Part shown: in pieces, positions 21,359-32,838 of the stretch
Position numbering within the stretch: position 1 is the first letter of the stretch
Layout: each line of letters opens with the position of its first letter
From: Chamaecyparis obtusa
Lineage: Eukaryota > Streptophyta > Pinopsida > Cupressales > Cupressaceae
NCBI GenBank assembly: GCA_027943335.1
Contig: BSBK01014773.1
Coordinates: 1 to 64,000 of the forward strand
DNA: 64,000 bases
Direction of reading: 5' to 3'
Program-made: the position numbers and the translations under genes
Notes under the pieces: model-generated
Told to the model about the DNA's origin: nothing
Databases searched by the model: none
What the model saw: only the letters and a program-made list of their open reading frames with translations

Positions 21359-22303
21359 ATGAAAGTCATCTATTGGAATATTCATGGGCTTAATAGCTCA
21401 CACAAGCAGAATGTCATTAGAAATATGATTAGAGACTACAGACTAGACATTTTCTTAATCTAGGAAACTAAAATGCAGAAGGATAAGTTAGAGAAAATAA
21501 AGTTGAGTAAAGCTATGGAGAACAGAGCCACTAGCTCAGAGGATGCCTCTAGGGGCCTTATTACAATGTGGAACTCACATCACTTTAGAGCTGAAGTCAT
21601 CCATGAAGGAGGTAATCTTCTTCTCATGCATTTCACTAGAATTAAAGATAATGAAAGTTGGTTCATTTTGAATATTTATGCTCCTAACTCTAAAAGAGAT
21701 AGAAAGACCTATTGGAATAATATAATCTCCATCATTTCCCAACTTAACTGGTTGAAAGGTATCATAATGGGGGATTTAAACACCCCTATTAAATAAGGGG
21801 AAAAAAGGGAGGAATTGCACTAGATTCTGAAAGCAGACAAGACCTTATGGATCTCATCAATGACCTGGCCCTACTGGACATGGACCTTCTTGGGGCTGAG
21901 TTCACTTGGTCGAATAGGCAAACCAGAAGGGACTGCATACAAGTTTGTTTGGATAGGGCCCTGGTGTCTCCGGATTGGATGAATAGCTACAATCTTAACC
22001 TCTGTTCCCTAGTTTGTGCAGGCTCAGACCACTCCCCCATTTCGCTTTCTTTGGACCAGATAGACAAGAGAAGGAATTTTCCCTTCAGGTTTGAAAAGAT
22101 GTGGGTTTTCCATCCAAACCTGCTTTAAAGTCAAAGAGTGGTGGAACATCGATGTGGAGGGTACCTCCATGTTCAAAGTGGCTAAAAAACTAAGGAACAT
22201 CAAATGCAATGTTAAAAAATGGAACATAAATGAATTCGATCACATCTTTACCTCCAAAGATAAGACTCTCAATGATCTTAACTGTATCCAAGAGGAAATC
22301 TAG
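21359..22303 (+). pseudogene. LINE ORF2, endonuclease domain
   Basis: The ORF2 start ATG 21359 reads MKVIYWNIHGLNS, the usual opening of the apurinic-like endonuclease that nicks target DNA. A stop falls at the ETK motif (IFLI*ETK). LNIYAPNSKRDRKTYWNN and IIMGDLNTPI follow near 21670-21785, and after a frame change FTWSNRQ and GSDHSPISL near 21900-22040. These are the conserved endonuclease motifs in order. At least two frameshifts and several stops make it inactive. Confidence 0.85.
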
Positions 22304-22599
22304 AAACATGGCTATGATAAAGAAAGATTGCAAAAAGAAAAAGCCATACTCTTAGAGTACCATAACATAATAGGGCAAGAGGAAGCTTTCTAGAAACATA
22401 GATCGAGGTCCATTTGGATCAGGAAAGGAGACATAAATACTCATTTTTTCCATGTCTCCACCATGAGGCATAGAGAAACCAACAAGATTCGTAGAATAAA
22501 GAAGAGAGGCCAAGCACTGAAGGAGGAAAAAGATATTGCTGATGAGGCTATCTCTTACTTTTCTCAGCTCCTTTCTAAAGATCAGGGCTTATCAGATCA

Positions 22600-24600
22600 A
22601 GACTAGACATAGATCTCCTAGATAACATACCAAGAATCATTACTGATCTTCAAAAAAATGACTTATGTTCTATCCCAGACATGACTGAAGTCAAGAAAGC
22701 TCTGGATTCTTTCCCAAGGGACAAAGCCCTAGGCCTAGATGGCTTCCCATTGTTCTTCTTTCACCTTTATTGGGATGTTGTGAAAGATGATGTGGTACAA
22801 GCTGTGCAAGAATTTTTTGGCTCAAAGAGTCTACTCAAAGAACTCAACACCACCTTCCTGGTGCTAATTCCTGAGACCTTAGGAGTGGACTCCTTTGAGA
22901 AATTTAGACCCATAATCCTATGCAATTATTTCCTTAATATCATCTCCAAGGTTATCACTATCAAGATTCTCAACATCCTCCCTTCCCTAATCGCGCAGCA
23001 GCAATCTGGCTTTATGCCTAGCAGACAAATTTTGGACTCCATTATGATGGTGCATGAAGTCGTTCATTCATTAGAAGAAGGAAAAAGGGAAGGATTTCTT
23101 CTCAAACTTGACTTATCCAAGGCCTATGACCGAGTGGACTAGTAGTTTCTTCTTAATGTTCTGGGAGCTTTTGGTTTCAACTCCAATTCCTGTAAGCTCC
23201 TCTTTCAAATCATCTCAACCCCTTCCTTGGTGGTCATGATTAATGGCTCCCTGTCTACTTTCTTCAAACCCACAAGGGGTCTAAGACAAGGGGACCCTCT
23301 CTCCCCATTCCCTTCATTATTCTTGCTGAATGCCTTGGGAGATTTATTTCGGATTCCAAATTGAATGGGGATCTGAAAGGCATCAAACCCTCATTTGGTG
23401 ACATTATTTTTACACACCAGCAATATGTGCATGATACCATTCTCGGGGGTGAGGCTTCAGTGGGTGACACTAGAGTGGTGAAGGATATTCTCAAGAACTA
23501 CACTAGGGCTACATGATAATTTATCAACTGGAACAAAAGTGCTCTCTTCTTTATCAACACTCCTAAAGAAAGACGGAGGAAAATTGCTCAAATTTTAGGG
23601 TGCGACATTGATACCTTACCTTCAAGATACTTGGGGCTACCCTTAGGTGTCAAGCCCTCGAAAGCCTTCTGGAAAAAATTGATTAACATTTTTAACAGGA
23701 AACTAGCTGGTTGGAAAGGGGTCATCCTCAGCCAGGCCGGTAAGATCCAACTAGTAAAGTCTACTTTACAAAATCTCCCCACCTATGCCCTTATCCTTTT
23801 CCCCATCCCAACTGAAGCTATGGAAGCCATGGAAAGAATCCAGAGAAGATTTCTCTGGTTAGGAGCTGAGGACCACAAGCACATTCCCCTAATTGCCTAG
23901 GAAAAAGTGTGCCGACCTAAAATTGTTGGTGGCCTTGGCTTAAGGAAGTTGAGACCTTTCAACAAAGCCCTTCAAGCCAAACAAATTTGGATAATTTTTA
24001 ATAGCATTGGTGAGTGGAGGGACACCTTTGAAGAGAAATACCTCTTGCATAACTCTATCCATAGATTTTTTGAAGAGACAAAGTCCCCTAAAGGTTCTAT
24101 TATTTGGAACGGTCTCCTTGGTGCTAAGGAGCTAGCTAAATCTAGAGCCAAGTGGAAAATTGGTAATGGCCATTCTATCAATTTCCAGAAGGACAATTGG
24201 CTTCAGATGGGAAGCTTGAGAAATATTGATACTTTTTACACTTGGAGACATGCCTACTCTCAAACCTTCAGAACTCAAGTTTGCAATTATAGAAGGGATG
24301 ATAAATGGGTGGATCTTACTTAGAACTCTCAGGACCTAGCTTCTTTGATGACGGCTCTCAATGCGGTTACCCTATCTCCCAAGCAGGACAAGATCATCTG
24401 GGAGGACTCTTCGGATGGGAATTACATAGTGGCTCCTACCTATTCCTCCCTGACTACCCAAATCAATGACTCAAACCCGCTATGGGCCAAAGCTTGGATC
24501 CTTGGTCTCATGCCTAAAATCAATGTCTTCTTTTGGCTTCTGCTATAGAACAATATCCTTAAATTCAGTAGGCTTTGAGTTCCTAGTCTCAATCTTTCTC
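22600..24600 (+). pseudogene. LINE ORF2, reverse transcriptase and start of zf-RVT
   Basis: From 22681 the frame reads AVKKAL-type helix text, then KALGLDGFPLFFF, FEKFRPIILCN, SGFMPSRQILDS, and KLDLSKAYDRVD with a stop at the next tryptophan. TRGLRQGDPLSP follows near 23270. The catalytic FADD box is replaced by YVHDT near 23420, so activity is lost. The thumb and connection are seen in SRYLGLPLG, LAGWKGVILSQAGKIQLVKS, GGLGLRKL and WKIGNGHSINFQKDNW. The zf-RVT opening (WILGLMPKINVFFW) is near 24500. Frameshifts lie near 23300 and 23500 and stops are scattered. Confidence 0.88.
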
Positions 24601-26019
24601 ATAAACTTTGAACAAGTTTAGCTCTGAATCTATGAAATCAGTGGAGTCACCAGAAATACTTGATAGAAAAACTTCTAAAATTCTATATTATGCAATCTGT
24701 ATATCAAAGATAACATAACTTTCAAAGAATGAACTTGTTTTACTGGTCCCCCTAGGCATGCCAGAAATGTTATACACTAAGTTTCCACCCTTTTTTCAAG
24801 CTCTCTTGGTCTTGATAACTTAGTATAACATGGGAATCATCTCAAGGTTGTGGGACCTATGCTGACTGAGATGAGACCTCTTGGTTCTAGGCTGGTTCCT
24901 CTCGGATGATCACCTTAATTTTCTTCTTGACATGAGAGTAAACTCTTGAAGGAAAAGTGATAGAAGGAATGCTTGAAAGGGAAATGACTTGAAAGAAAAC
25001 TACCTACTAGGTGATACACCAAAATGATGGTTTGAATCACAGTATAGAGGATGGATTTAATGAAAAAAATTAGGTCTAGGAGATCACAACTCACTGAATA
25101 GGCCTGCATCAATATTTCATAGAAGGGTCTGCAATAGAAAGAGGCTATTCAGGGAAAGCGAGAAACTTTCACAAAAAATAGCATTCCTAAAAATTTAGAC
25201 ATAATCTACAACCTGTAGAAAAACATTCACCTCTACAACTCGATATAGGAATGAGACAGATTGTCAGGGGGTTGAGGTATACCCATAAGAGCATTTAAAT
25301 CAAATCACCCACAAGAATACACATAAATTGCAGAAAGAGAGAGGGATTAGGAACCCCAAGATATCACTGAAAACATACATATACTTCAATTCAAAAAGAG
25401 AGATTCTAGACAAGGAAGCATAGGGATAGAGAAGATGTCACAAAATACCTCTGCAATATCTGAATCATTAATGAAAGATTACAGAATGTAGAAAACCAGA
25501 GGGTAGAGAAAATGCCATGGATAGCTTTCTAAGAAAGAGACTTTCTTCTTTAAAAAATGTGAACTCCTCCACTCTAAAAGCTCAAAAAATAATATATACA
25601 TCTCCTATTTGCACGCCGGCAGGAGCAAAAACCTAACTAGGGTTACATAGATTTTCATTAGAATAATATCCAACCCTAATTCTATCAAGTCTAAACATAA
25701 ATGCATCTTGAAATATCTTTGATTGATCAGATATGTGCCTTGAATGTAATTACCATCACCAACTGTTGCAAATTTTGAGCCGCCATGATCCACCTACCTT
25801 CCTGCAACTTAGTCTCGCCATAACTATTCAAATTTGGTATTGCGAGATATTTGAATTTTTAAATATAAACGGTCACCAGGTGGCGCCAAGATTTCCTCCA
25901 TCGACGACTGCTATTTGAATTTCAATCTATCATTAAAATGCACCTATAGATCTTTTATTTTATTGGGCACTGCATGAGATCTTAACCTTAACCCTGTATA
26001 AGAATCCTGGTTTACATTT
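24600..26019. other. Unassigned part of the Gypsy 3' region, possible LTR
   Basis: No coding frame is recognised. In the minus orientation a TATA-like GTATATATT lies near 25590. With the position beyond the integrase and antisense gene, this suggests U3 of a 3' LTR. The LINE boundary lies near 24600. Without a second LTR or a target duplication the limits stay open. Confidence 0.35.
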
Positions 26020-27320
26020 TATCTTTAGTCGCTGAATCGCCCAATGAATAGTTAACCCTAGCTCATATTTAGAGAACTAGCGATCAACTACTTCTCCCAT
26101 TCATGAAATGTTTTTCTTAACCCAAGCTCCTTTTAGCGAACTGGCGAACAAGAAAAATAACTAACCATAGTTATTATTCGGTGAAGCAGTGACAAAGGCT
26201 ATCTCCAATTTTCCGAAAGGGAAGCTTAACTACATGTTTATTGTGCAAATTGGCGAACACACTTGTTCTCTGAATCACTGAGTACAAGGAATAGCCCCTT
26301 TTTTTTAAAAGTAATTACCTAATTGAGCACATAGATCTAGGCCCATCCATGCCTCTTGTCCTTCCTTCATTTGGTTTTGACCACTTCATTCGAAGACACC
26401 TCAGCAACCACTGATAATGGATTGATCAAAAAATCTTCATCATTACGCAGCAACCAATCAAAAACATGCATGTCAGCAACACATGAAACCGAACCCACAT
26501 GATAAATCAACGCTTAACTCCAAGTGATTTAGTGATTACGTGACCAAAGGAAATTGCCAAATCATTGAATGGTCATCTAAACCTGGGTTAAGTCTAGAGA
26601 TCACATGAACAAAGGGATTCGCGAGGTTTCTAAATATAGCTTTAACCATGGGTTTGATTATGAGATCACGCGACTGAGCCTTCATTCGCCGAATCACTGA
26701 ATGGCCTTTGACCTCAGAACCTGCTGACAACCTTGCCACATCATCATTCTTTCATCCAATGAAAACTTGGCACCTTAGCATCCTCTAACAACTGGGTCCA
26801 CCTGTATCATCCCATATGCTGTGTCTCTATCTATCGATTTAGTGACTGAAGGAAAGAATAAACTGCTCATTGGGTCACTGAAGATTAAGGACTTAACTGC
26901 TAGGAAGAAGAGATCTCGTGAACACATAGTTGTGTATTTTCCGAATGTGAAACATAACTACTCAAGGCTTAACTACATCCTAACTTTGACTTTAACCCAG
27001 GCCTAATTAGAGAATAAGTGACCAAAGGAATTCACCGAGTCACTTAATGAAATACTTAACCTTGGTTAAGTCTAGAGAATACGCGAACACTGCATTCGCT
27101 GAATCACCAAACCAAAGGTCTAACCCGGGGTCTGATTGAGTGATTACCCGACTGGAAGCAATTTGTTGAGTCACTAGATATTTTATTAAGACCACCTGGT
27201 ATTAAATGATTATGAGAATCATTGCATTCCCCATTTCCCTGAAAGGAAAAGATAACCACCGGGAAAATAAGAGAACTGGCGAACAAAGGGATTAAAATGT
27301 GCACATGGGAAATGGGAACT
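26020..27320. repeat. Degenerate 62-70-bp repeat array with CGCGA and GAATCAC motifs
   Basis: A phrase of the form GAGATCACGCGAACAAAGG followed by ATTCGCCGAATCACTGAATGG recurs. The clearest copies start near 26529, 26599, 26662, 27012, 27074 and 27135. Weaker ones are near 26081, 26139, 26249, 26905 and 27272. Spacing in the better parts is 62-70 bp. Many copies also carry TTAACC-GGTTAAG. The array lies just upstream of the plus-strand PMD gene. It has no coding potential. Confidence 0.7.
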
Positions 27321-27619
27321 TTAAGTGGCCAAAAAGGTAACAAAGGATTACAACATGGCCTAGGGTCTTTAGGGGATTTTTAGGCATAAACGGCTAGATT
27401 TATGAAATTCTAGACCTACAGACCAAGGAGTTTAAAGAATTGCAGAGACCAGAAGACAAGGAAGAAAGTCATGAAATTTTCAGGGGTTCTTCGCAAGATA
27501 AAAATGCAGACCTTGGGATAGAATTTAGCCAAATTTGTATGGAACCAAGAAAATTGGGTAACAGTTTGTTTGTTCTTACAAGACTTGGTTCATCTTTGAG
27601 AGCATCCCTTTGGAGGGTT
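27321..27619. other. Region just upstream of the PMD exon
   Basis: An open frame from 27440 has no recognisable similarity. By analogy with the other PMD gene it could hold an intron or first exon, but I cannot see a convincing one. Confidence 0.35.
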
Positions 27620-28913
27620 ACTAGTGGTCATCAGAGAGAGACTGTCCGAGCTGAGTGAGGATGAGATATAGTTATTGAGAGATGTAGGACTGCACTAGGT
27701 GACAGTCCTACCATAAATAAAACTTCACCGAGCCATGTTATCATCTCTCATAGATAGGTGGAATGAGGATACATGCTCATTTCACCTTTCCTTAGGTGAG
27801 ATCACTGTAACACGAGAGGATGTCTATAGAATCTTGCAGCTTCCAGTTCAAGGGGAGCCTGTCAGACAGAGAGCACAACAAGGTCCTGAGGAGATCCATG
27901 TAGATACATAATATTACTTGGGACAGGTTCCATAGATGCAAACTTTGAGATCAGACCACTCTATTAGCGATACTGGTAGGCCCTACACCCTTGGTACGAA
28001 GAGTGATGCTATGTATACTATCCTTGGTTGTGTTACCCAACACAAAGGGTATAGTCTTTTCAACACTTTTCACCCATCTTGTATGGAGGATGGAGAGTAA
28101 TAAGATTCTTTTTTTGGTGAGGTATCAGAGAGAGAGTCTCACAGTATGCACACTTTTTTAGATCCCTTTTTTTGAGTACTTTGCATGTACACAACCATAG
28201 GGTGTTCCAGTGATGGTAGATTCTTGCACATTGAGAGGCTTTTCTTATCCTCTGAGAGATGTCTAAAAGCATGAAGATATCATCTAATGGAGGGTATGTC
28301 TAGACTATATTTCAGGCATGGATGTGATATGGAGACCCTACTACTGCATGATAGAGTGGCCAGATACAGGATACTAGATGAGACACTCACAATAGCACAA
28401 GCTAGTAGAGGGTCATCAGACTCACACAATGATTCCATACTACTACGATCGAGTGATGAGATAGTTTGGCCTTTTATGAGGTGTTATGCACATTTGACAA
28501 GGTATTATCAGAGACTTAATGCCATACACTGAAGATCTGTAGCAGACATAGCTAATAGTGATAAAGATGAGATGAAGGATATAGAGTTAACACCAGATGT
28601 GTCCTATTCAAGCATTAGCCAAGACTACATTAGGCATTGGATTCTAAAGGGAACCAATCCTATCTTCCCTGATGACTATCCCATAGGTGATCCTGACTTT
28701 CTAGACATGACACATGAGGATGATGGCTTGACAGAGGAGGATGAGGATCATAGAGATGAGGAGGGGCCTATCTCTAAGGGAGACCCCATGGAGGAGGAGA
28801 GATCAGAGCAGAGAGAAGAGGAGAGAGCTGACAAGAGAGTAGAGGAGATGTCCCCAGTTGGTGGTACTAGTGTGGATGTGCACATTTTTCACACATCACC
28901 ACTAAGATCATGA
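27620..28913 (+). pseudogene. Plant mobile domain (PMD) gene, antisense inside the minus-strand Gypsy element
   Basis: PMD proteins occur in plant transposable elements and in host genes such as MAIN and MAIL1, which act in silencing and genome stability. From 27627 the frame aligns step by step with the second PMD gene in this window: RERLSELSEDEI, then LSSLIDRWNEDTCSFHLSLG, VTREDVYRILQLPVQGEPV near 27740-27865. After one frame change at about 27890-28030 it continues with FACTQP near 28180 and the late PMD motif DRVMR*FGLL near 28447. A very acidic tail (28600-28860, EERSEQREEERADKR) follows in another frame and may be the C terminus. In-frame stops are frequent. An acceptor-like AG precedes 27627. 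Confidence 0.72.
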
Positions 28914-29609
28914 TGACTTCCACACACCCATATAGAGACACCACCTTCGAGACCTAGACACAACGAATGTGGAGAGAGTATTAACTCCATGCCTCCACCA
29001 TCTAGATCCTTCAATGATGCCCAAGAGGGACATCCATGTATGGAACATTAAATTGATTTGAAAATTTTAACTTAATTTGTGAAGAAAAAGATACTAAAAG
29101 ATGAATGTATTTCTAGTCTGCATCTAGCATGGTGGAGTGGAGGAGTTTTGTATGTGAGGTTCTAAAGGATACATGTATATCCTACTGACTACTAGCTAGT
29201 GAGTGAGAGTCTTCCATTGGACATAGAGATGCTAACAGGCATACCGATATCTTTGTGTGTGTCCAGTGACAGGTATACCGATGACTGACTTACAAAGAGC
29301 CTAGGACCACATGTGTGATATGAACATATTGAGGAGCCACTTACGGACACATAGATCTATATCTTCTTATCATAGACTAGAGAGATCTGGGAGTCATCCA
29401 CCATCTAAGCATAGAGATAGACTTAGTGATAAATAGGGCCTTGGGCCACATATGTATCAAAATTCAAAATATTTTATAAATGAAAAACTTTCTCTATTGG
29501 TTAGTTTTGTATTTGATTACTATTTTTTCATCAATAACATAAAATTTAATAGAAATAAAGAAAGTACATAAATTTATTCAAATGTAATTTACTAAAACTA
29601 CATAACCTA
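28914..29609. other. Spacer between antisense PMD gene and Gypsy integrase end
   Basis: About 700 bp without recognised genes. In Gypsy orientation it follows the pol stop. Both Gypsy elements have such a spacer here, about 2 kb in the other one. Confidence 0.5.
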
Positions 29610-32050
29610 TTAAACAAACATAATTATTTTACAAGGAATACATAAATACAAAAGCAAAGAATGATAAAAATATGGATAATAACGTTTGAGATGCATAATA
29701 TTGATAGGTTCCTTAAAAGATATACCATCCATATCATCAATTTTATAAGCACCTGAACCAAAGTCTTCAATTACAACAAAAGATCCAAGCCAATTAGGGC
29801 TAAAATTTCCTTTTTCACTAGGTAAAGAATTCACATTTCATCAATTCTCATATAGGACTAAATCACCTATTGAAAATGTTCGTTCAATTAATTTATGATT
29901 ATACTTGTTCTGAAGTGATTTATGATAAGCCTTTATATGTTCTAAAGCATGTATTCATTATTCATACAATATTTCCAATTCTTGTAATCATTGTTCTCAA
30001 AATGTATCCTTGTCAATTATCCCATGAAATGAAACACGTAAAGAAGGTGTTTCTAATTTGAAAGGAATAATAGCATCAGTACCATAGACAAGATTGTAAG
30101 GAGAAGTGCACGTGGCAGTATGAACACTATTCGTATAAGTCCATAAAGCAAAGGTAAGTTGTGTATGCCAATCTTTCGCATGCTTGTTAACATTTTTTCT
30201 CAAAATTTGATTAATGATTTTATTCGATGCTTCATCTTGACCATTAGATTGAGGATAGTAAGGAGTCAAAAATCTATGTTGAATTCAATATTTCTCCAAG
30301 AATTTAATGACTCATTTATTCTTAAAAGAGGTACCATTATCTGAAACCATCTACGAGGGAGTTTCAGATCGTGCTATAATATTGTTAAGGATGAAATCAC
30401 AAATAACATCCATAGTTGTTGAATGAAGAGGGAGAGCTTCCACCCACTTTGTAAAGTAATCTATAGTAGTGCAGATATACATACTTCCTTGAGAAGAAGC
30501 TAGAGAGATTTTTACAATAAGATCAAAACCCCAAATACAAAAAGGCCATGGAGAAACTTGATTACAAAGCTCACGAGTAGGAGCATGAATCAAATTACTA
30601 TATTATTGACATTGAGGAAATTTCTTAACAAACATGAGAGAATCTTGTTCCATTTTTTTCTAATAATATCCCATTCTAAGAAGTTTATTGACTAGAAATT
30701 TTCCACCAAAATGTCCCCCACAAGAACTAGAATGAGCTTCTACTAAAACTATCAGAATCTTGATTCTACCAAGACATCTTAATAGTAAACCCTCATAAGA
30801 ATGTTTGTAAAGCATGTCTCCTAAAATGATGTAACACGCTGCAAGCTTCCTAATATGATTACCTATGTTCCTTGTTGCTGATTCATGAAAAGTACCATCT
30901 TTCAAGAAATGAAAGATATGAGAATACCATTCATCCAAATACAAATTGAAACAATTAGAGTTAACCTTATTAGAGATTGCATGGTTTTTAAGAGTTTTTA
31001 TAGTAAATTGAATTTTTTTGGCATTATTCTCAAGACAAACCAAAGAAGTTGTGCTTGTCATGGCGTCTGCATGTTGATTATCTTTCCTAGGTAAAGTTTG
31101 AATCATATAAGAAGAAAATTGTGAGAACACATCAAGAGTCAAATCTCTATATTGTGTCTTTTTATCATTCTTATTCTGATAACCTCCTTTAATTTATTCT
31201 ACAATCAATTGTGAATCTCCATAAAATTGCAAATGTTTAATGTTAAGGGATGAAGCTGCTCATAAGCCAGCTATTAGAGCTTCATACTCTGCAATATTAT
31301 TAGTACAAGGAAAGGTTAATTTATATGATAAAGGGATTCATTTTTTCATAGGAGGGATCATGATAATACCAACAAAAAACCCTATCTTACATCGCAATCC
31401 ATCAAAATATAATTCCCAAATATCATCTTGTTTAATAGCTAGATTGTTTTCATCTGGAAATTCTATTGAAGTAAAACATGCAACAAAATGAGGATGAGGA
31501 GCTTCAGCCAAATAATCTGTTAAAGATTGTCCCTTAATTGACTTATGAGAAATGAAATTAAGATTGAATTCTATAAGTAACATCACCCACTTTGCCAACT
31601 GGCCACAAAGATTAGTTTTTGAGAAAAGATGTTTCAAAGGATCAAATTTAACAATCACATTGACTTCAAGATTTAAGAGATAATGCCTGAGTTTCTAGCA
31701 AGCATAAAATATAGCTAAGAATTATCTTTCCAAATCTATGTATCTTTTTTCTTAATCAAGTAAAGGCTGACCAATATAGTATACATGTTTTTCCTTACCT
31801 TCACTATCATACTGAGCTAACAATGCACTCACTGCTTTGTGAGTGGCTAAAGTATAAAGATAAAAGGGTTTATCAAATTGAGCAGGTTGCAAAATAAGAG
31901 GATTGGCAGATACTCCTTAAATTTCTCAAAGGATATTTTACATTCATCATTCCAAGAGAAAGTGGTATCCTTTCTAAGAAAGGAAGTAAAAGGAACACTT
32001 CTATTAGCTAAGTTGGAAACAAAGCGATGCATAGCTTGGATTTTTCCTTG
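29610..32050 (-). pseudogene. pol: Gypsy pol remnant: RT end, two RNase H regions, integrase
   Basis: Reading the minus strand from 32050: GKIQAMHRFVSNLA and FLRKDTTFSW (end of reverse transcriptase/RNase H start). LAKWVMLLIEFNLNF and ELYFDGLRCKIG follow (first RNase H, then the start of an archaeal-type second RNase H, a Tat-lineage trait). Then come PRKDNQHADAM, the integrase zinc-finger region (EAHSSSCGGHFGG), the core (WGFDLIVKIS, TTIDYFTKWVEALP, YPQSNGQDEASNKI, YGTDAIIP), and the C-terminal GSGAYKIDDMDG with MHLKRYYP. Five separate open pieces between 31658 and 29610 share one frame and are separated by stop codons. One frame change lies between 31847 and 31658. Confidence 0.87.
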
Positions 32051-32784
32051 TATGCTACCCCCTCACTTCTGCTGGACCATTTGGAAGGAAAGGAATAATA
32101 GGATCTCCAGAGAGACTGATAACGAACCCAAGGCTTGTATCCATATTGGAACTAAGTTCCTGTGTGAAAATGCCAGGGCGGCTAAGTGGAAGCTTCCTTC
32201 TTCTCCTCATGATGCCTGGGAGGTCAGAATTGCTGACAGATGGAATCTCCTAGCTGGTTTTTCTAAGTTTGATGATACTAAATGGTTAGCCAAAAAAGCT
32301 ACTAGATGGACCGCTCCCCTCAGAGAATGAACCAAATTAAATTTTGATGGGGCTGTAAATAATCTTGGCTAGGGTGGGGGTGGTGTTCTCAAAGATCATA
32401 AAGGCACTTTCTTGTTGGCTTATGCTGGGCTGCTGCACTGTAACCCAAGTAGAGGGAATGACCCTTTTTGGGGCATTAAATTTGCAAACCAAATGAACAT
32501 CAAGTTGCTGGAAATCGAGGGGGATTCCAAAGTGATTGTTGAGGCTATCAAAAGTGGAGCTAATGTGGGGTGGCGGGTAAGACCTATTTTACTGGAGATC
32601 CGAGAGTTTCTCAACAACTTCTAGTGTATGACCAATAGACACACGTACAGAGAGGGGAATTCAGTGGAAAACTCAATGGTATCCATTGGCCTAAAGTAAC
32701 TTAAACTTAATATTTGGAGGGGGGTCAGTGATTCACCTACGGTGACTCAGCAACCCATCAACGAAGAAATGAACACTATAATTT
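32051..32784 (+). pseudogene. LINE ORF2 C-terminus: zf-RVT end and RNase H
   Basis: WTIWKERNNR starts it. KLNFDGAVNNLG near 32335 carries the first catalytic aspartate of RNase H, LEIEGDSKVIVEAIKS near 32508 another, and HTYREGNSVENSM near 32640 the end of the fold. One frame holds throughout, interrupted by stops (TGA near 32328, TAGs near 32370 and 32622, TAA near 32697) and ending near 32784. Plant L1 elements use this RNase H to remove RNA from the RNA-DNA hybrid. Confidence 0.83.
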
Positions 32785-32838
32785 AAATGTGCCAAGATGT
32801 CATTTTCATTTTGAATCCTCCCTGGATCACATGTTGGC

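Larger units (their letters stand above)
19685..24600 (+). mobile_element. L1-type LINE, 5' part (5' UTR, ORF1, endonuclease, reverse transcriptase)
   Basis: A GC-richer block starts near 19685. It contains in order a roughly 400-bp leader, ORF1 with DUF4283-like sequence and a zinc knuckle, and ORF2 with apurinic endonuclease and reverse transcriptase. It breaks off near 24600 at the beginning of the zf-RVT region. Matching LINE sequence resumes on the same strand at 32051 with the end of zf-RVT and RNase H. The gap is filled by a minus-strand Gypsy remnant. About 60-70 codons of zf-RVT are missing between the halves, so the join was not a clean insertion. Confidence 0.85.
24600..32050 (-). 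mobile_element. Ty3/Gypsy (Tat-like) element, minus strand, 3' half only
   Basis: On the minus strand 32050-29610 encodes the end of reverse transcriptase, RNase H regions and integrase. Beyond the integrase lie an antisense plant mobile domain gene (27620-28913, plus strand), a degenerate repeat array (26020-27320), and a stretch to about 24600 that should include the 3' LTR. I cannot prove that LTR without its partner. The 5' LTR, gag, protease and most of reverse transcriptase are absent. At 32050 the element joins LINE sequence. The likeliest history is insertion into the LINE followed by a deletion that removed the Gypsy 5' half and about 200 bp of LINE. Confidence 0.72.
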
